This document shows positions 1 to 5,557 of a stretch of 5,557 nt of DNA, in pieces. The DNA is from Gammaproteobacteria bacterium. Lineage in GTDB: Bacteria > Pseudomonadota > Gammaproteobacteria > Steroidobacterales > Rariloculaceae. The number at the start of each line of letters is the position of its first letter. Position 1 is the stretch's first letter. Under the pieces are notes generated by a model. It was given only the letters and a program-made list of their open reading frames with translations, was not told the origin of the DNA and ran no database searches. Made by a program: the position numbers and the translations under genes. The DNA lies in assembly GCA_004357505.1 (NCBI GenBank), contig SMWC01000020.1, forward strand, positions 1 through 5,557, read 5' to 3'.

Positions 1-789
1 CCGTTAGTTGGCTCGATCGAGACCGAGTCTGAGTATGGCAATCGCTACTGGCACGCCATCCTGCCCGAAGCGTATGGCGGACCCATCGAGATCGAGGCCC
101 GCTACGAAGTCACTCGCCGTAGCTATCGAATCGATCCGGCCAGCGCGGTTGCCGGCAAGACAGACCTGGCCAAATTCCTGGCCGCAAACTCCCGAGTCGT
201 CGTCGATCATCCGATTCTAGATCCGATCCTTACAGAGATAGAGAACCGATCCATCGCGACGCGTCCGGACGACAAGATGGCCGTAGCCAGGGGTATCTAT
301 GACTGGGTAGTAGACAATATCTCCTACAAGAAAGTCGGCGTGGGCTGGGGCAATGGCGACACATTTTGGGCTTGCAATGAGCGCTACGGCAACTGCACGG
401 ACTTTCACTCGCTGTTTATTTCGCTCGCACGTACGAAAGACATACCTGCGCGTTTCGACATGGGGTTTCCAGTGCCAGAAGACCGGCCCCAGGGCAACAT
501 CGTTGGCTACCACTGCTGGGTCAACTTTTACGTACCGGAGACCGGCTGGTTCCCAATCGACGCCTCCGAGGCGGTTAATCACCCAGAGCGACGAGAACGT
601 TACTTCGGCAGCCAGTCTCTCGATCGAATTCACTTCACCACCGGCCGGGACCTGAGACTCGGTCGCGGCCATCAGGATCGGCCACTTAACTACTTTATCT
701 ATCCGTACGTAGAAGTCGGCGGCAAGCGATATGAAGGGCCGATCGAGTCGAACTTCAGCTACCGGAATCTCGGCTCGTCGAGGGATTGA
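1..789 (+). CDS. Transglutaminase-like domain protein, 5'-truncated by window edge
   Basis: The frame is open from base 1 to the TGA at 787-789, giving 262 visible residues. The start and any signal peptide lie off the left edge; the ATG at 277 is internal, because sequence before it (WHAILPEAYGGP, then a beta-rich stretch ending EVTRRSY) reads as the usual N-terminal beta domain. The transglutaminase/protease core (COG1305 type) spans visible residues 90-195. Nucleophile Cys132 sits in GNCTDFHSLF, His171 in GYHCWVNFY and Asp187 in WFPIDASEA, so the papain-like triad is complete. The tail, with a TTGRDLRL segment and NYFIYPYVEVGGKRYEG near the end, matches a C-terminal extension I recall from exported bacterial members. 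Such proteins cleave, cross-link or hydrolyse peptide amide bonds, and many are periplasmic; the substrate here is unknown. It is followed by 100 bases and then the M16 peptidase pair, so co-transcription is possible but not shown. Family call firm; biological role unknown. Confidence 0.9.
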   Translation, partial: PLVGSIETESEYGNRYWHAILPEAYGGPIEIEARYEVTRRSYRIDPASAVAGKTDLAKFLAANSRVVVDHPILDPILTEIENRSIATRPDDKMAVARGIYDWVVDNISYKKVGVGWGNGDTFWACNERYGNCTDFHSLFISLARTKDIPARFDMGFPVPEDRPQGNIVGYHCWVNFYVPETGWFPIDASEAVNHPERRERYFGSQSLDRIHFTTGRDLRLGRGHQDRPLNYFIYPYVEVGGKRYEGPIESNFSYRNLGSSRD

Positions 790-846
790 GCGCCGCATAA
801 AAACCAGAATAACGTCTCGGCTCTCGTGCCGACGCCTGTTGCGTTC

Positions 847-855
847 TGCTAGACT
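847..855 (+). promoter_or_regulatory. Possible extended -10 promoter for the M16 peptidase pair
   Basis: TGCTAGACT reads as an extended -10 element (TGn followed by TAGACT, four of six matches to TATAAT), 34 bases before the ATG at 890. No good -35 is seen at the normal 17-base spacing; the TTGCGT at 839-844 is far too close to serve. Extended -10 promoters can work without a strong -35. The position, in the only sizeable gap upstream of the operon, supports it, but a match of this size can arise by chance. Confidence 0.3.
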
Positions 856-878
856 GAGATGCCAATGATCGCAAGCTC

Positions 879-885
879 GGCGGAA
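879..885 (+). promoter_or_regulatory. Weak ribosome binding site for the first M16 gene
   Basis: GGCGGAA lies four bases before the ATG at 890-892. It is a poor Shine-Dalgarno match with tight spacing, but it is the best purine run before this ATG. This start also gives a protein beginning with a basic, then hydrophobic, export signal, which the next in-frame ATG at 962 would remove. Confidence 0.4.
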
Positions 886-889
886 TAAC

Positions 890-2227
890 ATGCGAAAGCG
901 AATCCTACCCGCCTTAATCGGGGCGTTCCTGTTACATCCGGCCCAGACGCAAGAGTCTGTGATGAGTGGATTCATTCCTTACGATACACACGTCGAGAAG
1001 CTGGAGAATGGCCTCACGGTAATCATCATGCCGATCGCGGCAACTGATCTCGTCGCGTATTGGTCTATCGTGCGTACTGGCTCCAGAGATGAGTATGAAC
1101 CCGGACATACCGGCTTCGCCCATTTTTTCGAGCACATGATGTTTCGCGGCACCGATGCCTATCCAGCGGACGTCTATAACCGGATACTGACGAGCATCGG
1201 TGCCGATGCGAACGCCTATACCACAGACGATCTCACGGCCTACCATATCTCGATCGCCGCAGAAGACTTGGAACAGGTGATGAAACTGGAGAGCGATCGC
1301 TTTCAAAACCTCGCCTATGCAGAGCCCGATTTTCGAACAGAGGCAGGAGCAGTCTATGGCGAATACCGCAAAAACCGTACAGACCCTCTATTCGTAATTT
1401 ACGAGGCCACCATGGCCGAAGCATTTACCGTACATACTTATGGCCACACTACGATGGGCTACGAAGAGGACATCGCGGCAATGCCAACGATGTTTGACTA
1501 CTCGCAATCGTTTTTCTCTCGCTACTACCGTCCCGAGAACACCATCTTGTTCATCGCCGGTGGACTGGAGGTGGCTCCGGTTATGCGGTTGGTAAACACT
1601 TACTACGGCAAGTGGGAACCCGGCTACGTACCACCCGAGATCCCGGTGGAACCCGTACAAGAGACCGAGCGACGCATCGACGTAAGCTACAGTGGCCGCA
1701 CGCTGCCCGTTCTGGCCCTCGCTTACAAATCTGCCGCATTCGATCCGGCCGATCGCGACCGTGTCGCTGCAGATCTGCTGGTAGAACTCGCTTTTGGCAG
1801 TACCAGCGAGATTTACCGGCAATTGGTGCTCGACGAACAAGTGCTGGAGTTTCTAGCGACCGACGCCGGCCTGAACCGGGATCCGAGCGTGATTTTTATC
1901 TACACGCGGATCAAAGACCCCGACAAAGTGGATTACGTTTTGGAGACGATCGACGCTACGATAGCGCAGTATCAACAATCCCTGCCGGATGAAGAGCGGT
2001 TGGCGGCGCTGAAGTCCCGGCTGCGTTACGATTTTCTGATGGGGCTAGAGACGCCGGACGATATCGCGCGCGGCCTCGCCCGGCATATCGCAATCAGTGG
2101 CGGATTGCTGGGCATAGAAGAACTCTATTCTGCGTACGAAACCGTCTCGGCCGAAGAGATCCGCGCAGCAGCCAGGCATTACCTGACCGCTGATCGACGC
2201 GTCGTCGCAGTGCTCAGGGAACAGTAG
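890..2227 (+). CDS. M16 family zinc metallopeptidase, catalytic subunit, exported
   Basis: A 445-residue protein of about the usual length for a two-domain M16B peptidase. Residues 1-20 look like a Sec signal (MRKR, then ILPALIGAFLL) without a lipobox, so the protein should act in the periplasm. The inverted zinc motif is intact: H78-F-F-E81-H82, with zinc ligand Glu158 76 residues after His82 and the companion Glu151 seven residues before it, the spacing expected in this family. The N-terminal half carries the active site; the C-terminal half is the structural repeat. In that half, the segment that holds the substrate-binding Arg/Tyr pair in partner subunits reads LVLDEQVLEF, with Leu314 and Phe321 in place of Arg and Tyr. 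Such subunits usually need a second M16 chain for activity, and the next gene supplies one. It ends in TAG at 2225-2227, whose last base is the first base of that gene. Substrates are probably peptides or unfolded protein fragments; which ones cannot be told. The ATG at 962 is a less likely start, as it would delete the signal. Confidence 0.93.
   Translation: MRKRILPALIGAFLLHPAQTQESVMSGFIPYDTHVEKLENGLTVIIMPIAATDLVAYWSIVRTGSRDEYEPGHTGFAHFFEHMMFRGTDAYPADVYNRILTSIGADANAYTTDDLTAYHISIAAEDLEQVMKLESDRFQNLAYAEPDFRTEAGAVYGEYRKNRTDPLFVIYEATMAEAFTVHTYGHTTMGYEEDIAAMPTMFDYSQSFFSRYYRPENTILFIAGGLEVAPVMRLVNTYYGKWEPGYVPPEIPVEPVQETERRIDVSYSGRTLPVLALAYKSAAFDPADRDRVAADLLVELAFGSTSEIYRQLVLDEQVLEFLATDAGLNRDPSVIFIYTRIKDPDKVDYVLETIDATIAQYQQSLPDEERLAALKSRLRYDFLMGLETPDDIARGLARHIAISGGLLGIEELYSAYETVSAEEIRAAARHYLTADRRVVAVLREQ
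2216..2220 (+). promoter_or_regulatory. Ribosome binding site deciding the GTG start of the second M16 gene
   Basis: AGGGA lies six bases before the GTG at 2227-2229, inside the end of the upstream gene. The alternative ATG at 2236 has only GAGG three bases before it, which is too close. This favours the GTG and a TAGTG stop-start overlap, a layout typical of translational coupling between partner subunits. Confidence 0.55.
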
Positions 2228-3750
2228 TGAGGCACATGACGCACTCCTTGGCCGTGCTCGCGCTAGCGTTAGGCGCTTGCGTTGATGAGTTGGAGCCGGC
2301 ACAAGACCAGGCGGACGTGCGAGAGACAGACATGGTGTTGTTGTCCGTACCGACAGAACCTACGATCTCATTTTCGGTCTGGTTTAAGGTCGGCTCGCAG
2401 TACGACCCACCTGGCAAAGAGGGTCTCGCGTATCTGACGGGCCAGATGTTAGCCGACGCCTCCACCGAGATCTATCCCTACGAGGAGATACTCGAGAAGC
2501 TCTACCCCATCGCCTCCAACTACCGGATCCGCGTCGATCGCGAGATGACCACACTCACCGGCAGGACGCACAGGGACAATATCGAGGTGTTCTCCAGCCT
2601 GTTTATCGACGCTTATCTGCGACCTGCGTTTGTCGATAGTGATTTTCAACGCATCAAGAGCGACACGATCAACTACCTGGAAAATGTCTTACGCTATTCT
2701 TCCGACGAGGAACTGGGTAAGGCTGCGTTGAATCAGCTAATCTTTGCCGGCACCCCGTACGCGCATCCGCCCCAGGGCACGGTCGACGGCCTGAACTCGA
2801 TCACGCTGGACGACATCCGCGGTTTCTATCGACAGTACTTCACGATTGGCAGCGCGACGGCCGCATTGGGCGGCGGCTTCGATGACTCACTCGTCGAGTT
2901 GCTGGAAGCGTCGCTGACCAGCCTGCCGGCCGGTGATGCCCAGCCCGCGCCGCAAGTCAACCCGCATAGCTGGGAAGGACAGCAGGTCGTTCTGGTCGAC
3001 AAACCCGATGCCGATGCGTCGATCAGCTTCGGCTTTCCGATCGATGTGCATCGCGGCGAGCGCGAATTCTATGCGCTGTGGATTGCGAACTCGTGGCTCG
3101 GAGAACATCGCAATCAGGCCAGTCACCTGTTCCAGGTAATACGAGAGGCACGCGGATTCAATTACGGCGACTACTCTTATATAGAGGCCTATCCAGAAGG
3201 AGGCCGACGCAGCATGCCGCCCGTTAACGTCGCCCGGCGTCACCAATTTTTCGAAGTCTGGATCCGCACGTTGCCGAACCATCAGGCCCATTTCGCACTG
3301 CGCGCCGCCATTCGTGAACTCGAACTCCTCGTCGACGAGGGCCTCAGCGACGAGGAGTTCGAGCTGACTCGTTCCTTCTTAAAGAAATACGTGCTGCACT
3401 TCGCCATGACTTCCCCCGAACGCCTGGGTTACGCCATCGACGATCGCTTCTATGGCATCGAAGGCGAAGGCCATCTGACTCGCTTCCGACGACTCATGGA
3501 TGAGATCACGCTGGCAGAGGTCAATGCCGCGCTCAAACGGCAGTTACGAGCGGACAATTTGAAGATCGCTATCGTCACCGGCGAAGCAGAAGCACTCGCT
3601 GAGGCTTTGTCAACCGACGCCCCGAGTCCGGTGGAGTATGACTCACCAAAACCGCAGTCGGTCATGGATGAAGACCGCATGATCGCGAGATTCTCTTTGG
3701 GCATTATGCCCGAGGACATAACCATCGTGCCGGTGGATGAATTGTTTTGA
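2227..3750 (+). CDS. M16 peptidase-like non-catalytic partner subunit, lipoprotein
   Basis: A 507-residue protein from a GTG start. It opens with a lipoprotein signal, hydrophobic residues 8-17 ending in the lipobox L15-G16-A17-C18; Val at +2 gives no Asp+2 inner-membrane retention signal, so outer-membrane anchoring is plausible. The fold is the two-domain M16 type, but the zinc motif is gone: where the upstream protein has HFFEH, this one has Y69-L-T-G-Q73, so all three key residues are replaced. The C-terminal domain keeps the conserved substrate-binding segment IREARGFNY, with the Arg306/Tyr313 pair. This is the known division of labour in heterodimeric M16B peptidases and in the mitochondrial processing peptidase. 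The gene overlaps the catalytic gene by one base, so the two chains are probably made in equal amounts and assemble. A C-terminal extension of about 35 residues (SPKPQSVMDEDRMIA to VPVDELF) goes past the usual domain end. Non-catalytic status is inferred from residues, and the partner assignment from gene order. Confidence 0.92.
   Translation: MRHMTHSLAVLALALGACVDELEPAQDQADVRETDMVLLSVPTEPTISFSVWFKVGSQYDPPGKEGLAYLTGQMLADASTEIYPYEEILEKLYPIASNYRIRVDREMTTLTGRTHRDNIEVFSSLFIDAYLRPAFVDSDFQRIKSDTINYLENVLRYSSDEELGKAALNQLIFAGTPYAHPPQGTVDGLNSITLDDIRGFYRQYFTIGSATAALGGGFDDSLVELLEASLTSLPAGDAQPAPQVNPHSWEGQQVVLVDKPDADASISFGFPIDVHRGEREFYALWIANSWLGEHRNQASHLFQVIREARGFNYGDYSYIEAYPEGGRRSMPPVNVARRHQFFEVWIRTLPNHQAHFALRAAIRELELLVDEGLSDEEFELTRSFLKKYVLHFAMTSPERLGYAIDDRFYGIEGEGHLTRFRRLMDEITLAEVNAALKRQLRADNLKIAIVTGEAEALAEALSTDAPSPVEYDSPKPQSVMDEDRMIARFSLGIMPEDITIVPVDELF
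3319..3363 (+). repeat. Perfect 16-bp inverted repeat inside the second M16 gene
   Basis: CTCGAACTCCTCGTCG at 3319-3334 is the exact reverse complement of CGACGAGGAGTTCGAG at 3348-3363, separated by 13 bases. A nested 14-base palindrome, CCTCGTCGACGAGG, lies at 3327-3340. The arms are in codon phase: L-E-L-L-V codons mirror D-E-E-F-E codons, so the amino acid pattern of a conserved acidic/leucine helix may account for it. No mobile element or terminator context is seen. Confidence 0.75.
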
Positions 3751-3758
3751 AGCACCGT

Positions 3759-3780
3759 CTAGCCGTGCCGGCTGGGTCTT
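3759..3780 (+). terminator. Possible intrinsic terminator after the M16 operon
   Basis: CTAGCCG-TGC-CGGCTGG (3759-3775) folds into a seven-pair stem, including one G-T pair, with a three-base loop, and is followed by GTCTTTGTT. It starts nine bases after the TGA of the second M16 gene, in the short gap between two convergent genes. The T-tract is broken, so termination may be inefficient. On the opposite strand no T-run follows the hairpin, so it is less convincing as a terminator for the ThDP enzyme gene. Confidence 0.4.
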
Positions 3781-3790
3781 TGTTGAACCG

Positions 3791-5557
3791 CTAGACAAGC
3801 TCCGCGTCTGAACGAATCTCGACTAATGCCGGACCGTCGTGCGCGAGCGCGGTCTCGAGAGCCGAATCGAGGTCATCGGCTTCGTTAACTTCAACACCCA
3901 ATGCGCCACACAACTCAGCATACTTTGCGAAACTCGGATTGTGCAGGGATGTCTGCCAAACCTCCCAATTGCCGACGCGTTGCTCTTTGCTGATCTTGCC
4001 GAGCTCATCGTTATTGAGCAGCACGTGAGTGATGTTCATACCGTACTTGACAGCCGTCGTCAGCTCCGCCAGGTACTGCCCGAAGCCGCCGTCGCCCGAC
4101 ACGGACACGACCTGCCGGCCCTTGAAACGGGGGTCATCTTCCTGCGTTGCGGCCCAAGCACCCATCGCGGCAGGAAACGAAAACCCGATCGAACCCAAAT
4201 AACCCGACATCAGCACAGACTGACGGGCGCACTCGAAGTATCGACCGAAGCTGTAAGTATTGTTGCCGACGTCGACAGCGATGATCGCGTCATCGGCCAC
4301 CTGCCGAGTCAGCGCCGCAAAGATCGCGGCGGAATTGATGCCATGACCCTGTTCATCAGCGGCGCGTTTGTCTTTTTCGGCGCGCCAAATCGCCCAGCGA
4401 TCGGCCAGGTCTGAGCGTTGATCCTGCGCGGACATGCCATTAGCGAGGCGTTGTTTAAGAATCCCGCAGGTCACACCGATCTCGCCCCATACCGGAACAT
4501 CCACGGCATGAAATTTACCCAGAATCAGCGGGTCGAAGTCGACCTGGATCGTCGGCTTCTTAGGGCTGATACCCGTATGGTTGCTGAAGCTCGCACCGAA
4601 CACGAGCAGGCAATCGGATTCATTCATAACCCAACTCGCAACAGGCGTGCCGCTACGCCCCAAGACGCCGGCAGCAAGTGCGTGATGATCCGAAATCAAG
4701 CCCTTGGCCTTGAACGTCGTGACCACCGGTGAGCCCAGCGTCTCGGCCAACTCCATGACACCGTTCATCTGGAAGCGGGCGCCGTGGCCAACAATGATCA
4801 CAGGCCGCTTCGCGGACTCTAACATCACCACAGCCTTGTCGATCGCAATCGCCGGCGGTGCTATTTCCTGAGCGGCGACGCGGCCTTCGGGCCCCGAAGC
4901 CCGAACGCCGTCCGCTGCGGGCATAGACGGCACCTCATCCGGAAAGATCAAATGTGACACGCCGCGGTTCAAGATCGCACTCTTACACGCCAGGTTCATC
5001 AGTTCTGCGTGCCTGCTGGTGTGCAAGACCGGCTGAGACCACTGTGCGACTTTGCCATAGGCCGCCTGCAGGTCGATCTCCTGAAACGCGCCGGGCCCTA
5101 AGACCTGCGTGTCGACCTGGCCGGTCAGGGCGATGACGGGTGAGCGGTCGACGTTGGCGTCCCAGAGTCCGGTGAGCAGATTCGTCGCACCCGGCCCGGC
5201 GATCGACAGACACGCCGCCGGCCTGCCGGTTAGCTTGCCATACGCGGAGCACGCGAATGCAGCCGCGCCCTCATGACGAATACCGTAATAGGCAAGGGCG
5301 CCCTGCTGCACCTGAATACGAACCGCATCCGCAATGCCTAAGTTCGAGTGCCCCACCATGCCGAAGACGTGCTTGATACCCCAGTTGACCATCGTCTCGA
5401 GCATCAGGTCGCCAACCGTCCTGACATGGGTCCGCTCCTCGGACAAGCTCACATAGACACCGTCGTCGCGGACTTCGACCGGAAACGTCGCGACGCCGTC
5501 ATCGAAGCCCGGCGCTTTTCCTGTCAACGGGTCAAAATCCCAGCCGTGCCACGGGCA
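3791..5557 (-). CDS. Rieske [2Fe-2S] / thiamine-diphosphate enzyme fusion (PoxB-like), 5'-truncated
   Basis: There are 588 visible residues, ending at TAG (3791-3793); the N terminus lies off the right edge. Residues 1-38 are the end of a Rieske domain (CPWHGWDFD, TGKAP, then PVEVRDDGVYVSL). After a linker of about ten residues comes a full ThDP enzyme. The N-terminal Pyr-type domain is at about 49-210, with catalytic Glu96 in RHEGAAAF, GPGATN at 121-126 and RSPVIALTGQ. The central domain is at about 238-372 (VIIVGHGARF, LLVFGASFSNHTG, IQVDFDP). The C-terminal PP domain is at about 408-583, with the magnesium/ThDP motif GDGGFGQ (488-494) to NND (515-517). The GPGAFQEID segment and the NNDELGKISKEQ ending resemble quinone-linked pyruvate oxidase PoxB more than acetolactate synthase, but PoxB's C-terminal membrane helix is absent. 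The likely role is decarboxylation or oxidation of a 2-oxoacid through a ThDP carbanion, with the Rieske cluster accepting or relaying electrons; this role is inferred. The TTG at 5525-5527 is internal to the Rieske domain, not a start. Superfamily sure; substrate unknown. Confidence 0.9.
   Translation of the reverse strand, partial: CPWHGWDFDPLTGKAPGFDDGVATFPVEVRDDGVYVSLSEERTHVRTVGDLMLETMVNWGIKHVFGMVGHSNLGIADAVRIQVQQGALAYYGIRHEGAAAFACSAYGKLTGRPAACLSIAGPGATNLLTGLWDANVDRSPVIALTGQVDTQVLGPGAFQEIDLQAAYGKVAQWSQPVLHTSRHAELMNLACKSAILNRGVSHLIFPDEVPSMPAADGVRASGPEGRVAAQEIAPPAIAIDKAVVMLESAKRPVIIVGHGARFQMNGVMELAETLGSPVVTTFKAKGLISDHHALAAGVLGRSGTPVASWVMNESDCLLVFGASFSNHTGISPKKPTIQVDFDPLILGKFHAVDVPVWGEIGVTCGILKQRLANGMSAQDQRSDLADRWAIWRAEKDKRAADEQGHGINSAAIFAALTRQVADDAIIAVDVGNNTYSFGRYFECARQSVLMSGYLGSIGFSFPAAMGAWAATQEDDPRFKGRQVVSVSGDGGFGQYLAELTTAVKYGMNITHVLLNNDELGKISKEQRVGNWEVWQTSLHNPSFAKYAELCGALGVEVNEADDLDSALETALAHDGPALVEIRSDAELV
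5444..5557 (-). other. C-terminal half of a Rieske [2Fe-2S] domain within the ThDP enzyme gene
   Basis: Reading leftward from the window edge in the enzyme's frame, the first codons give C-P-W-H-G-W, the second cluster-binding box (CxxH) of a Rieske centre, with Cys at 5555-5557 and His at 5546-5548. The following TGKAPGF, then FPVEVRDDGVYVSL, matches the final strands of small Rieske ferredoxin domains. The first box (CxH) should lie about 15-17 residues upstream, outside the window. There is no stop between this domain and the ThDP enzyme. Confidence 0.85.

Noticed and set aside
817..832. Small hairpin TCGGC-TCTCGT-GCCGA after the transglutaminase-like gene, considered as a terminator.
   Set aside because: The stem has only five pairs and is followed by CGCCTGTTGCG with no T-run, so termination is not supported.
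217..975. A 252-residue open frame on the minus strand opposite the transglutaminase-like gene.
   Set aside because: It covers a gene with a full catalytic triad on the other strand, has no recognisable domain, and its translation is rich in Arg and Val as expected from antisense shadow frames.
1612..1992. A 126-residue plus-strand frame overlapping the first M16 gene.
   Set aside because: It is a very Arg-rich out-of-frame product with no domain, lying inside a well-supported gene.
2887..3291. A 134-residue minus-strand frame within the second M16 gene.
   Set aside because: It is a shadow of a gene with clear M16 features, including the Arg/Tyr segment on the plus strand.
3839..4732. Two adjacent plus-strand open frames (3839-4414 and 4418-4732) opposite the ThDP enzyme.
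   Set aside because: The minus strand holds conserved ThDP motifs across this whole stretch. The plus frames show no family motif or plausible ribosome binding site.
3791..5527. Calling the minus-strand gene a plain acetolactate synthase (IlvB).
   Set aside because: The upstream in-frame Rieske codons, the PoxB-like C-terminal motif and the lack of a regulatory-subunit gene (IlvN/IlvH) next to it in this window argue against a biosynthetic AHAS.

Overview
The window is densely coding, moderately GC-rich DNA, most likely from a Gram-negative bacterium, probably a proteobacterium. The reasons are a predicted exported zinc peptidase paired with a predicted lipoprotein partner, tight gene packing, and ATG/GTG starts with weak purine-rich ribosome binding sites. 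Lineage cannot be fixed from these genes alone. No rRNA, tRNA, CRISPR array, insertion sequence or phage gene is visible, and no stretch over 300 bases lacks a gene.

Left part (1-789, + strand): the C-terminal 262 residues of a transglutaminase-like cysteine protein whose start lies off the left edge. Its Cys-His-Asp triad is complete. A gap of 100 bases follows, holding a possible extended -10 promoter and a weak ribosome binding site.

Middle (890-3750, + strand): a two-gene M16 (pitrilysin/insulinase-type) peptidase operon. The first gene encodes an exported subunit with an intact HxxEH zinc site but without the substrate-binding Arg/Tyr pair. The second starts inside the first gene's stop codon (TAGTG overlap) and encodes a lipoprotein subunit that lacks the zinc site but keeps the Arg/Tyr pair. 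Together they should form one composite active site in a membrane-anchored heterodimer facing the periplasm. A short hairpin after the second gene may end the transcript.

Right part (3791-5557, - strand, convergent): a thiamine-diphosphate (ThDP) enzyme of the pyruvate oxidase/acetolactate synthase superfamily, most like the PoxB branch. The reading frame does not begin at its first in-window start-like codon (TTG, 5525-5527). It runs open to the window edge, and the extra codons encode the second half of a Rieske [2Fe-2S] cluster site (CPWHGW) followed by a typical Rieske C-terminal strand. The gene is therefore a Rieske-ThDP enzyme fusion cut by the window edge. This is the most unusual object here. 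It suggests a 2-oxoacid-oxidising or related carbanion-forming enzyme with a built-in electron-transfer domain, although the substrate cannot be read from the sequence.
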